NCBI RefSeq assembly: GCF_900129505.1
Contig: NZ_LT670818.1
Span: 8,403,001-8,467,000 of the forward strand
DNA: 64,000 bases
Direction: 5' to 3'
From: Bradyrhizobium erythrophlei
Lineage (GTDB): Bacteria > Pseudomonadota > Alphaproteobacteria > Rhizobiales > Xanthobacteraceae
The notes beneath the pieces are model-generated. The model was given only the letters and a program-made list of their open reading frames with translations, did no database searches and had not been told where the DNA came from. The first letter of the stretch is position 1; the number at the start of each line of letters is the position of its first letter. A program made the translations under genes and the position numbers. Below are positions 41,426 through 49,648 of the stretch, one piece after another.

Positions 41426-43024
41426 ATGAAGATGAGTCCGATAAATACCTTGATGCACCAGGCGCAAACCCGGCCAAAAAGTACGGCGTTCGTGTTTCAC
41501 GACGAGATCTGGACCTACGAACGGCTTGCGACCGAGGCCGGTCGCCTTGCGCGCGGGCTTTCGGCGCGCGGTGTCGCGCCGGGGGATCGCGTCGCCCTTC
41601 ATATGATGAACAGGCCCGAAATGCTCGTCGCCTACTATGCCTGTTTCAAATTGGGGGCGATCGCAGCGCCATTGCGAACCGCGTTCAAATTTGCCGAACT
41701 CGCGCCCCTGCTGCAGCGGCTGAAACCCGCGCTCTACATCGGCGAGATCGGCCTCTACGACAATGTCGCGCCGGTCGACGCTTCGATCCTCGCGCCGGAC
41801 AGGCGCTTCGTCGTCGATGGATCGTTCGAAGACCAAGGCGTCCAGCCCTGGGAAACGCTGTTGGAGACGATCAATCACGAGAATTTGTCGTTCGCGCCCG
41901 CTTCCTACAAGCCGGCGGTGCTCATCAACACGTCAGGCTCGACGGGCGAGCCCAAATTCGTCGTTCATACGCCGGAAACGCTGGCTGAATCCGCCGACCT
42001 GCTCATCAAGCATTGGGGATTGTCGGACGACGATGTCGTGGTCATGCCTCTGCCCATGGCGCATATGAGTGGGCTGATCATCTTCCTCGCCAATATCGCG
42101 CTCGGTACACCCTTCACCTTGCTGGAGGGATTCGACCCCGACGCCGTCCTCGACAGCATCGAACGCGATCGTGGCACCTGGTATCTTGGTTTCCCGTCCC
42201 AATACGCGGCGCTGCTCGAATCCCAGCGCGCCCGTCCCCGCGACCTGGCTTCCTTGCGGATCTGCCTGACCGGAGCAGATACCTGCCCGGTCGATCTGCA
42301 GCGCCGCGCTCCTTCGATCGTTGGCGCGCCGCTCTACAATCTCTGGGCCGCGACGGAAGCGGTGGGATCCCTGACCTTTGGCCTGCGGCATGGACCGGTG
42401 GCCCGCATTGTGAAGGGCGCGCAGATCAAGTTGATCGACGAGAATGGCGCCGAGGTCGCCGACGGCGAAATCGGCGAACTGCTGGTCCGGGGGGCCAACG
42501 TCTTCGCCGGTTACTGGAACGACCCCGAAGCGACCGAGAAAAGCCTGAGGGGCGGCTGGTATCGTACCGGCGATCTGATGCGGCGCGGCGAGGGAGACGA
42601 GATCTGGTTCGTAGCCCGCAAGAAGGACATCATCATTCGCGGCGGCACCAACATCTCGCCTGCCGAAGTGGAGCAGGCGCTGGTCGCCTGCCACCCGGCG
42701 GTCGAGCAAGCCGCGGTGGTGGGCATTCCGGATGCCGTGCTTGGCCAGCGCGTGTTCGGTTTCGTGACGCTGGCCGACGGGACCAGGGACACCGTCGTTT
42801 CCAAAATCCTTCGCAACGTCGCGACGCGGCTTGCATCCTATAAAGTCCCGGAGGGTCTCGAAGTCATCGACGAATTGCCCCGCAACGCCCTGAGCAAGGT
42901 CGATCGCAACATGTTGAAGACGATGGCGCTCGACATCAGCAAGACCGGCCAGATCGGAGCAGCGCCTTCGCGGATGCAACAGCCCGACGAGCGCGCGACC
43001 CGGCGCGTCGCCGGGAATAGATAG
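41426..43024 (+). CDS. AMP-dependent acyl-CoA synthetase/ligase
   Basis: 532 aa (or from the second ATG at 41432). ANL-superfamily motifs are the P-loop TSGSTGEPK at residues 169-177, YNLWAATEAVGSLTFGL (A5-like), GGWYRTGDLMRRGEGDE (A7), ARKKDIIIRGGTNISPAEVE (A8) and LPRNALSKVDRN with the catalytic lysine (A10). These enzymes activate a carboxylate as acyl-AMP and transfer it to CoA. Substrate unknown; a fatty or aromatic acid is likely. Single gene. Confidence 0.9.
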   Translation: MKMSPINTLMHQAQTRPKSTAFVFHDEIWTYERLATEAGRLARGLSARGVAPGDRVALHMMNRPEMLVAYYACFKLGAIAAPLRTAFKFAELAPLLQRLKPALYIGEIGLYDNVAPVDASILAPDRRFVVDGSFEDQGVQPWETLLETINHENLSFAPASYKPAVLINTSGSTGEPKFVVHTPETLAESADLLIKHWGLSDDDVVVMPLPMAHMSGLIIFLANIALGTPFTLLEGFDPDAVLDSIERDRGTWYLGFPSQYAALLESQRARPRDLASLRICLTGADTCPVDLQRRAPSIVGAPLYNLWAATEAVGSLTFGLRHGPVARIVKGAQIKLIDENGAEVADGEIGELLVRGANVFAGYWNDPEATEKSLRGGWYRTGDLMRRGEGDEIWFVARKKDIIIRGGTNISPAEVEQALVACHPAVEQAAVVGIPDAVLGQRVFGFVTLADGTRDTVVSKILRNVATRLASYKVPEGLEVIDELPRNALSKVDRNMLKTMALDISKTGQIGAAPSRMQQPDERATRRVAGNR

Positions 43025-43315
43025 GCCCGGCTCGACAAACCGCGGGTCGCACACAGGGGAAGAAAACCGCCTCCGAGTGCTGGGAAGAAAACAAACGTTC
43101 TAACGTTCTAAAGTATGGAGGCGGGTTCTAAGTATTGCCTACTCAAAACTGGGCGGTAGTCCGTAAGTCTACCGTCCAAGGTCGCGTCCAACACGGATCG
43201 TTGGGTTAGCGAAGCTCTTCTTCGCCTCGGGTGCCGCGATTTGCTGCACCTGGCATCTAGCGGCTTCAAGTTACCAGTATCCGCGCGTACTTGTATCCGC
43301 GCGCGCTTGGAAATT

Positions 43316-43996
43316 TCAATGATTGACGAGTGCTGCGGCTTCCGGCCCTTTGGCAGGGGCGGGTTTATTGGACCGCACGAACAGAAAATGGGATGCCACG
43401 GATATTTGTGCGTCCGCGCTGCCGTCTTGGCCGATGAGGATTAGTCCCGCTCCGCCATTAGCTACAGTTAGAATGACGGGCTCGCCGTTCCACGTCCTGA
43501 TTGGCTCCATTCCGATGATAAGAAATTCACCGATGGGCTGGTCAAAATATTGAAGCCTTAGTTGCGGACCGATCTCTGCTGCCGCAAGTCCAAAACCCAA
43601 CTGTTTAGCGCGTGCGTAAATATCCGCCAGCGATGCAGTATCGGTCGGAAAGCCGAGTTCGCTTGCCGACACCGTAAAAAGCTCCACGCTTGTTTTCGTA
43701 GTGCTGAGGGTAAAGCTCGGTCGAGCGAGAATTTCCCCAGCCGAGTTTCCGATGCCGCAACCTACTGCATCCAACGCGCTATTTAGGGCAAACAAATCTG
43801 CAAACGTTCCCACCGTGATCGTCTTCCACACCGGAACATCGATGGCGGATCTGATCAGAATTTGCGGCATAGTGGCTGAGGGCGTTTTCTTGAGCCTCAG
43901 TTGGTTTTGCAGGACATCTCGCGCCGTGCATTGACTTCTAGCTTCGCTCGCGAATAGGAGGATGCACGCGGTGCAGAGCGTCGCAACGATGAGCAT
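43316..43996 (-). CDS. Secreted protein of unknown function
   Basis: 226 aa from the ATG at 43996, chosen because it opens directly with a signal peptide (MLIVATLCTACILLFASEAR-SQC); starts at 44071 and 44113 add a polar leader. The mature part (TITVGTFADLFALNSALDAV, GCGIGNSAGEILARPSFTLS; IGEFLIIGMEPIRTWNGEPV, ILTVANGGAG) is alpha/beta with two cysteines. I do not recognise the family. Base composition is less GC-rich than nearby genes, a possible sign of acquired DNA. Confidence 0.65.
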   Translation of the reverse strand: MLIVATLCTACILLFASEARSQCTARDVLQNQLRLKKTPSATMPQILIRSAIDVPVWKTITVGTFADLFALNSALDAVGCGIGNSAGEILARPSFTLSTTKTSVELFTVSASELGFPTDTASLADIYARAKQLGFGLAAAEIGPQLRLQYFDQPIGEFLIIGMEPIRTWNGEPVILTVANGGAGLILIGQDGSADAQISVASHFLFVRSNKPAPAKGPEAAALVNH

Positions 43997-44359
43997 ACCG
44001 CTACGGTGGCATTGTGGCCAACGATACGGCACGGTATGGCAACCGATTTCCTTGCAAGCAGTTCGGCCCATAATGGCCTCTCTTGCGCAGCGACGTCGCG
44101 TGTTGAAATTCAATCAGACTATTAACTGAGTACAATCGGCCCGCGCGGTTCGCCGAGGCAACCTCCGCTCCCGAACCCGACAGGAGTAAGTCCCGCAAAC
44201 GTCGCAAAAGGTTCAACAACGAGGCCGGGACGACGAACTTAATAAAGGTCAGCGTGGCTGGCCTGGTGTCGGCGGCCGCTTCTCGTCGCAATGATGCGTG
44301 GCTTTTCTTTTTCGGATTGCGCTACGCTCGATCCGGCCGAAGAGTTACCGACGCGACGC

Positions 44360-44374
44360 GACGGGCAAATCAGT
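44360..44374 (+). repeat. 15-bp direct repeat, left copy
   Basis: GACGGGCAAATCAGT, identical to 46781-46795. The pair brackets the cyclase-SUMF1 and DUF4399 genes in the same orientation. The flanking bases differ, so only these 15 bp (and the weak surroundings) are shared. Confidence 0.8.
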
Positions 44375-44400
44375 AGATGCTACGGGCCCTGAATTCAGAG

Positions 44401-44418
44401 ATGTGAAGCGGCTCACAT
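44401..44418. promoter_or_regulatory. CRP-type palindrome upstream of the cyclase gene
   Basis: ATGTGA-N6-TCACAT with N6 = AGCGGC, a perfect match to the enteric CRP core TGTGA-N6-TCACA. It lies 169-186 nt upstream of the ATG of a class III adenylate cyclase fusion, so cAMP feedback is plausible. Alphaproteobacterial CRP homologues may prefer a different sequence. Confidence 0.5.
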
Positions 44419-44586
44419 TCGAATATCGCGATTTGAGCTATTAGGTGCTGACCCGTTTGAGCAAGGCTTCAATTGGCTTGTCCCAACCCGGCAGTGTGAT
44501 AAGCTGCTATTGGCGAGTTCAAATTTCTACGGATAGTAGTTGTCCGTCCCTAGCACTGCTGTTTGCGGTGTGTGGAGACCCAGGTC

Positions 44587-46176
44587 ATGGGTGAAATTCG
44601 CAAATTGAAATCGAGCAGAGGTGGCGATCCCCCGCGAGAGTCAACGCCGCGCCGTCTTGCTGCGATTGTCGCCGGCGATATCGCTGGCTACAGCCGCCTC
44701 ATGCAGATCGATGAAGAAGGAACGCATCTTCGCGTTAAGCGGATCGAGCGTGACCTCATAGAGCCCAGCATTGTGGGGCATCACGGAAGGCTCGTCAAAA
44801 CCACTGGTGACGGATTTATTGCGATTTTCGACAGTCCTGTCGAAGCTGTGCGGTGCGGTATCGTCATCCAGCAAAACATGGTTGGACGCAACGCATCGAT
44901 GCCGAAGCATCATTGGATTGAATATCGGATTGGTGTCAATCTTGGCGACGTTATCGTCGAAGCAGACGACGTTTTCGGCGATGGCGTCAATATCGCCACG
45001 CGCCTCGAGGGTATTGCCGATCCTGGCCAGGTTTACATCTCGGGCGGCATTTACGAGCAGATAAAGCACAAGCTGGTTTGCGGATATGAGTCGCTCGGAG
45101 ATCGAAAAGTAAAGAACATCACGGATCCGGTAAGAGTCTACCGTGTGCTTCCGGATCCGGCCGCTTTCAACAGGACCCGAAAACGACGCGAGAATATTCT
45201 GATTTTTTTGCTGAGCCTCGTTCTGCTGTCCATCGCAAGCAGCGCGCTTTGGTATTTGCTTCGGCAACCGTATGGAAAAGCGCGGGATCAGGCATCAACC
45301 CAGGTTTCGCCGTCGCCGGTACCCCTTGCGAAACCATCAGCGCCGCTACCTCAGCCTTCGCCTTCGGCAGCCCCCGCCACTCAGGAAGCAACGCCCCAAA
45401 CTCAGCCGGCTCCTTCGATGGCTCCAGCTGCGAAGCAAGCGACGTCGCAACCCCTGATCGCGTCTCCAGCCGCGCCTGCAACACGGCCGACATCGGCGGT
45501 CCGAGAGCCCGAAATGAACATGCTTCGAGGCGGTAGCTTCCTCATGGGCAGCAATGACGATGTCACGGAGAAGCCGACCCACCAGGTCACGATCAAGCCG
45601 TTTGCGATCAGTCGGTATCCGATTTCCGTGCGCGAATGGAACGAATGCGCTGCCGCGAAGGCATGTGCGTTCGTGGCAACCGGCAAAGATGACGCGCCCG
45701 TCACGAACGTGAGTTGGAGCGATGCCAAGCAATTTGCTGCCTGGCTCGCGGGCGCAACGCGGAAGGCATATCGGCTCCCAAGCGAAGCCGAATGGGAATA
45801 TGCCGCCCGCGGGGGCACGCAAACCAGGTACTGGTGGGGCGACCAGGTTCAATCCGGCATGGCCAACTGCAAGAACTGCAATGACATTGCAACCGCCGAG
45901 CAACCAATCAAGGTCGGAAGTTTTACGCCAAATCCGTTTGGGCTGTATGACATGGGTGGTGGCGTCGATCAGTGGGTAGAGGATTGTTGGCACAAGCATT
46001 ATCAGGGCGCCCCGTCGGACGGGTCACCGTGGGTCGAGAGCGACTGCACTTCGCATGTCATTCGGTCTGGGTCCTGGAAGAATGACGCGCGCTATGCGCG
46101 GCCGGCGAACCGCGATAGTTACGACACCAACGTTCGATATCCGACACACGGGTTGCGGATCGCTCTATCTCCTTAA
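44587..46176 (+). CDS. Class III adenylate/guanylate cyclase fused to a SUMF1-like domain
   Basis: 529 aa from the ATG at 44587 (a TTG at 44563 is also in frame). The cyclase domain (about 22-185) has the two metal-binding aspartates D31 (VAGDIAGYSRLM) and D75 (TTGDGFIAIFDSP) and YRIGVNLGDVIVEADDVFGD. A membrane helix (about 203-225) follows, then a Pro/Ala/Gln-rich linker. The C-terminal SUMF1/FGE-like domain (about 312-529) has LRGGSFLMGSNDD, YRLPSEAEWEYAARGG and IRSGSWKNDARYARPANRD. FGE catalytic cysteines are absent at the usual place, so it is probably a binding or sensing domain. Likely a transmembrane sensor making cAMP or cGMP. Confidence 0.88.
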   Translation: MGEIRKLKSSRGGDPPRESTPRRLAAIVAGDIAGYSRLMQIDEEGTHLRVKRIERDLIEPSIVGHHGRLVKTTGDGFIAIFDSPVEAVRCGIVIQQNMVGRNASMPKHHWIEYRIGVNLGDVIVEADDVFGDGVNIATRLEGIADPGQVYISGGIYEQIKHKLVCGYESLGDRKVKNITDPVRVYRVLPDPAAFNRTRKRRENILIFLLSLVLLSIASSALWYLLRQPYGKARDQASTQVSPSPVPLAKPSAPLPQPSPSAAPATQEATPQTQPAPSMAPAAKQATSQPLIASPAAPATRPTSAVREPEMNMLRGGSFLMGSNDDVTEKPTHQVTIKPFAISRYPISVREWNECAAAKACAFVATGKDDAPVTNVSWSDAKQFAAWLAGATRKAYRLPSEAEWEYAARGGTQTRYWWGDQVQSGMANCKNCNDIATAEQPIKVGSFTPNPFGLYDMGGGVDQWVEDCWHKHYQGAPSDGSPWVESDCTSHVIRSGSWKNDARYARPANRDSYDTNVRYPTHGLRIALSP

Positions 46177-46198
46177 AAGCCTCGGAGGAGCGCGTCCC

Positions 46199-46624
46199 AT
46201 GAAGATCGTCCGGCTTATCGTGCTATCGGCAGCGCTGGCGGCTGTGTCGTGCGTTGCCCACGCTCAAGGAAAGTCTGCGCCAAAGGACGCGGTTCTGTAT
46301 TTCGTTTGGCCGCAGGACGGCACAACGATTAGAGGTGGCTTCTGGTGTCGTTTCGGTCTGCGGAACATGGGTGTCACCCACGCGGGCGACGATTTTCAGA
46401 ACAGCGGCCATCATCATTTGCTGGTTGATGTGAATGAACCACTCGATCCAAACGAGCCGATCCCTCAAGACAAGACCCATCTTCATTTCGGAGCGGGTCA
46501 AACCGAGACACGTATCGAGCTGCCACCCGGCAAACACACTCTCCAACTGGTATTAGGCGATGCCAAGCATTATCCGTTCAACCCGCCGCTCGTCTCAGAT
46601 AAAATTACGATCAGGATCAAGTAG
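46199..46624 (+). CDS. DUF4399-family periplasmic protein
   Basis: 141 aa from the ATG at 46199, 22 nt past the cyclase stop. Signal peptide MKIVRLIVLSAALAAVSCVA-HAQ. The core (VLYFVWPQDGTTIRGGFWCR, FGLRNMGVTHAGDDFQNSGH, HHLLVDVNEP; TEIELPPGKHTLQLVLGDAK-like) is the DUF4399 beta-sandwich, with a conserved HHH/HLHF histidine set that could bind metal. Probably co-transcribed with the cyclase-SUMF1 gene, so it might supply the periplasmic signal; that is inference. Confidence 0.82.
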   Translation: MKIVRLIVLSAALAAVSCVAHAQGKSAPKDAVLYFVWPQDGTTIRGGFWCRFGLRNMGVTHAGDDFQNSGHHHLLVDVNEPLDPNEPIPQDKTHLHFGAGQTETRIELPPGKHTLQLVLGDAKHYPFNPPLVSDKITIRIK

Positions 46625-46739
46625 GATTGGTTTGGTTGCGGTTCATATTTTTTGGATTCGAACCGACCTGCAATGGAGATTGCGGAAAGTCTGATTGAGG
46701 CAGAACTTGAGAACTGAAGCCGCATGAGTGCGCGGCAGC

Positions 46740-47270
46740 AGATACGCGCGTCCGTCAGATCGCTGCTGCGGGATCTGCCCGACGGGCAAATCAGTGACTT
46801 GCCTGTCCAGCCCTCTTTGCAAAAATATTCTGATTTTCCGAAGACCCAAATCACCTTTATAACCCTCGCCGTCCTATCCCACAGAGGGGCGGCTCGAGAT
46901 CGTCACGGACGCGGGACAGGATGCGGTGGACGCATTGGCGCTTTTGACGAACAGCGCCGGATGCGGACGGTGAAGTCGTGTGGTCCTGATGCCCCGACGC
47001 TGGCATCAAGTGGGCGGAGCAATCCGCCGATGACGGTGACAAAAAAGCCCGGTCACCGGGGAGAGTACGAAATAAGCCGTAAAACCATTGCGCGGGGAAT
47101 GTCGGGCGTTTTCCGGTGTGACCGTGGTGACTAACGCGCGTGCTTTCTACACTACACGCGCGGCTGCGGGCGCATCGGGCGCCCGGCATTCCCTGCGCCC
47201 TCCGATGGGAGAGGGCGGAACCAGCAGGCCAAAACTCGCGCGAAACATGCAGCGAGATCGCGAAGGCGTA
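46740..47270. repeat. Copy of a long Bradyrhizobium intergenic element (about 530 bp)
   Basis: The string of blocks (a CGACGGGCAAATCA block, GTCCAGCCCTCTTTGCAAAA, GATCGTCACGGACGCGGGAC, a GTGGACGC block, GACGGTGAAGTCGTGTGGTC, CGGTCACCGGGGAGA, TAAGCCGTAAAACCATTGCG) follows an order I recall from many Bradyrhizobium genomes. Open frames in it (for example 46724-47134) are not conserved as proteins to my knowledge. The role is unknown. It ends just before another repeat at 47277. Confidence 0.6.
46781..46795 (+). repeat. 15-bp direct repeat, right copy
   Basis: GACGGGCAAATCAGT, identical to 44360-44374. It lies near the left end of the 530-bp element, so the left copy may be a relic of a second such element. 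Confidence 0.8.
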
Positions 47271-47276
47271 TTTAGT

Positions 47277-47397
47277 CGTCATTGCGAGCCAACGGGTCGC
47301 GCGAATGCGCGCCCGATGACAGGCTCCGCGAAGCAATCCATCTTGCCTCGCAAGAAAGAGTGGATTGCTTCGTCGCTTCGCTTCGTTCGCAATGACG
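47277..47397. repeat. CGTCATTGCGA...TCGCAATGACG inverted repeat
   Basis: Outer arms CGTCATTGCGA and TCGCAATGACG are perfect; inner arms CGAAGCAATCCA and TGGATTGCTTCG also pair. This is the classic GTCATTGCGAGC repeat of Bradyrhizobium, 32 nt from the hydratase stop. Confidence 0.8.
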
Positions 47398-47428
47398 TTT
47401 AGGCAACCACGCAACGCGTAAACCGCAC

Positions 47429-48214
47429 TCACGCGAAGTTCGCGCCCACCTTCCCCAGCCCGACCAGCTCCATGATCACCTCATCGCCGGCGTTGAGCCA
47501 CGCCGTTTTCACGAGGCTCCCGGTCAGCACGATCTCGCCCGCGCGCAGACCCTTGGCCCCGGCGGCGAGATGGTTGGCGAGCCACGCGAGCGCGTGATGG
47601 GGATGGCCGAGCACGTCGGCGCCGGTGCCCTGCCCGACCGCCTTGCCGTTGATGAGCGCGCGCCCGATCACCTTGAGCAGGTCGGGCGCGGAAGATCGCG
47701 GCACGGGCTGGCCGAGCACGCAGCCGGCGGCGAAGAAGTCATCCGCGACCAGCGTGGGCGCGCCCATCGTCTCCCAATTGACGTAGCGGTCGTCGACGAT
47801 CTCGATCGCGGGATAGTAGGCATCGACCGCCTCCGCGACCCACTCGGCCGTGAACGGCTCTTCCGTCGCCGCAAGGTCGCGCGCGAGCCGCACCGCGATT
47901 TCGCATTCGACGCCGACGCGGATGAAATCTTTTGTGTTCAGCGAAACGCCGCTGTCGTGAACGCCTTTTGCAAAGACGCCGCCGCCGCAAGGGTGCGGGA
48001 TGTCGAGATATTGCTGCATCACCGCGCTGGTACAGCCGATCTTGTAGCCGATGCGGGCGCCGACATCGGATGCCAGAAGATCGTGAACCGCGTCCTGAAT
48101 CAGGTAGCCGTCCGCTTCGGTATCCGGCGCTATCCCGGCGGCCAGGCGCTCAAGCGGCGTGCGGCTGCGGCGGGCGGCGGCGATGGTTTCCGCAGCGGCG
48201 CGAATGTCGGTCAT
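47429..48214 (-). CDS. 2-keto-4-pentenoate hydratase-family protein (MhpD-like)
   Basis: 261 aa, the usual MhpD length. Family motifs are ARIGYKIGCTSAVMQQYL, VGVECEIAVRLARDL (Glu-x-Glu metal ligands), AVDAYYPAIEIVDDRYVNWE and GHPHHALAWLANHLAA, GLRAGEIVLTGSL. Members hydrate or decarboxylate 2-oxo-4-enoates in meta-cleavage pathways. No other catabolic gene is nearby, so the substrate is open. It is downstream of dksA on the same strand with a 63-nt gap. Confidence 0.85.
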   Translation of the reverse strand: MTDIRAAAETIAAARRSRTPLERLAAGIAPDTEADGYLIQDAVHDLLASDVGARIGYKIGCTSAVMQQYLDIPHPCGGGVFAKGVHDSGVSLNTKDFIRVGVECEIAVRLARDLAATEEPFTAEWVAEAVDAYYPAIEIVDDRYVNWETMGAPTLVADDFFAAGCVLGQPVPRSSAPDLLKVIGRALINGKAVGQGTGADVLGHPHHALAWLANHLAAGAKGLRAGEIVLTGSLVKTAWLNAGDEVIMELVGLGKVGANFA

Positions 48215-48277
48215 CGGCGGCCTCCGTTAAATCAGTCCGCCCCAAACAACAAAAAGACCGCACGCGGCGGCCGGTCC

Positions 48278-48688
48278 CTATTCGTCGCGATAGACCTTCT
48301 CGCGTTTCTCGTGGCGCTCCTGCGCCTCCACCGAGAGGGTCGCGATCGGACGCGCCTCCAGCCGCTTCAGCGAGATCGGCTCGCCGGTCTCCTCGCAATA
48401 GCCGTAGGTGTTGTCCTCGATGCGCTGCAGCGCCGCGTCGATCTTGGAGATCAGCTTGCGCTGGCGGTCGCGGGCACGCAGTTCGATCGCGCGATCGGTT
48501 TCCGAGGAAGCGCGGTCGGCGAGATCGGGGTGATTGACGTTTTCTTCCTGCAGGGTCTGCAAGGTGATTCGCGATTCCCTGAGGATTTCGTCCTTCCACG
48601 CCAAAAGCTTCGCGCGAAAATAATCGCGCTGCCGGTCGTTCATGAAAGGCTCTTTTTCGGAGGGTCGATAGTTCTTCAACTTTTCCAA
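48278..48688 (-). CDS. dksA: RNA polymerase-binding regulator DksA
   Basis: 136 aa. A coiled-coil hairpin (DYFRAKLLAWKDEILRESRI and on to ARDRQRKLISKIDAALQRIE) carries DLADRASSETDRA at its tip. The C-terminal zinc-finger region is NTYGYCEETGEPISLKRLEA, then RPIATLSVEAQERHEK: only one of the four zinc cysteines remains, as in other rhizobial DksA proteins. DksA binds the polymerase secondary channel and acts with ppGpp. Start MEKLKNYRPSEKEPFM is the family N-terminus. Confidence 0.93.
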   Translation of the reverse strand: MEKLKNYRPSEKEPFMNDRQRDYFRAKLLAWKDEILRESRITLQTLQEENVNHPDLADRASSETDRAIELRARDRQRKLISKIDAALQRIEDNTYGYCEETGEPISLKRLEARPIATLSVEAQERHEKREKVYRDE

Positions 48689-48886
48689 GGAAGCCAGCCC
48701 ATCTGTACGTTTTATCGCCGCGGCGCTGCGGCGCTGGTCGGCCCGAAAAGTGTCGGTCCGCGCGCGCCTTATATAGCGGCGTCATGTGACAGACAATATC
48801 GGCCACCACTGCCAAACTGTGCGCTGCGGGGTTTCCCCGGCAGGAACCTGTGAGCAACCTTAAAGCCCCCCGGATACCGCCCGGGC

Positions 48887-49303
48887 TCAGTACTGCCCGG
48901 CCTTGGCCAATTCGACCTCGACCCGCAGCTCGATCTCGGACAGCACGGCGTCCAGGCCGGGGTCGCCGGAGGAGGATTTGAGGTTGGCGGCGGCATCCCG
49001 CAGCCGGCTGACCGTCGAGGCGTCGAAATTGCCGGACAGAAGCCCGATCTTGAGGTCGTCCAGCACGTCGAGCGCGCCCTTGCCGCGCTGCACCGAACGC
49101 TTGCGGCGCTCGGTCGGGTCTTCCTCGATGCCCTGCAGCGCCAGGAGCGCGTCGATATTCGCCGCCGCCCGGGGTGCGGAGGCGGCGCGGGTCTCCTCCG
49201 GGGCTGCCGCCGCGTCCGGCAAGGAAAAGCCGCTCGAGGAGGTTCGCTTGGTATTTGCGGCCGGAGATCCGATTGTGGTGCCGTTCGGTCCGTAGATGCG
49301 CAT
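48887..49303 (-). CDS. fliX: Flagellar assembly regulator FliX
   Basis: 138 aa. MRIYGPNGTTI at the start, the central ANIDALLALQGIEEDPTERR and KRSVQRGKGALDVLDDLKIG, and the C-terminus LSEIELRVEVELAKAGQY match alphaproteobacterial FliX. In Caulobacter FliX links class II basal-body assembly to the sigma-54 activator FlbD. The gene is divergent from flgI, as in Caulobacter, with a 345-nt shared regulatory region. flbD is not in the window. Confidence 0.9.
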   Translation of the reverse strand: MRIYGPNGTTIGSPAANTKRTSSSGFSLPDAAAAPEETRAASAPRAAANIDALLALQGIEEDPTERRKRSVQRGKGALDVLDDLKIGLLSGNFDASTVSRLRDAAANLKSSSGDPGLDAVLSEIELRVEVELAKAGQY

Positions 49304-49429
49304 GGTCTTAGGCTTCCTGCGTGGCCCGGATCGGTGCAGCCAAATCCGGGGTCAGCGTCTCGTCTATACCGGGCAGATCGCTTCGCTCAGCCGGGCTACC
49401 AAGTTCCCAGGAGTTTCGTCCGTTTATGG

Positions 49430-49444
49430 TTAACGGGACGTAAA
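49430..49444 (-). promoter_or_regulatory. Near-match CtrA box upstream of fliX
   Basis: Read toward fliX: TTTA-CGTCCCG-TTAAC, one mismatch from TTAA-N7-TTAAC, 127-141 nt before the fliX start. A second weaker candidate, TTAA-CTCTGGC-ATAA, lies at 49500-49514. Confidence 0.4.
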
Positions 49445-49559
49445 CAGCCCGGCAAAATCTGCCGCCGGCGGCCAGTTCTGCCACCGCGGCACCTCATAAT
49501 TAACTCTGGCATAAAAAAATTCTCACATGACATCAATTACTTGATTGGAAAAAATGGCG

Positions 49560-49575
49560 TGGCACCGATCTCGCA
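49560..49575 (+). promoter_or_regulatory. Sigma-54-type -24/-12 promoter of flgI
   Basis: TGGCACCGATCTCGCA has the GG and GC dinucleotides 10 nt apart and differs from TGGCACG-N4-TTGCA at two positions. It lies 74 nt upstream of the flgI ATG. It shares the TC for TT change with the flgF promoter at 35417. Confidence 0.6.
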
Positions 49576-49648
49576 TAGCTGACGCCGGATCGGCCGTCAT
49601 GGGAGTGGCGCCCGGGTCCGGTTCAAGGACCTCAGCGGGGAGCAGAGG

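Larger units (their letters stand above)
43997..44586. other. Gene-free, lower-GC stretch upstream of the cyclase gene
   Basis: 590 nt without a supportable gene. It contains a 15-bp sequence repeated on the far side of the cyclase/DUF4399 genes (44360-44374) and a perfect CRP-type palindrome (44401-44418). The first part should carry the promoter of the secreted-protein gene at 43996. Confidence 0.55.

Noticed and set aside
43025..43315. Gap after the acyl-CoA synthetase considered as a tRNA or small RNA site
   Set aside because: I found no cloverleaf arms, T-loop motif or strong terminator there.
46724..47134. 136-codon plus-strand open frame
   Set aside because: It lies in the recurring Bradyrhizobium element; the sequence has no domain, and the element recurs with broken frames as far as I recall.
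48278..48688. DksA considered defective because only one zinc cysteine remains
   Set aside because: Rhizobial DksA proteins commonly lack the full four-cysteine finger; the coiled-coil tip is intact.
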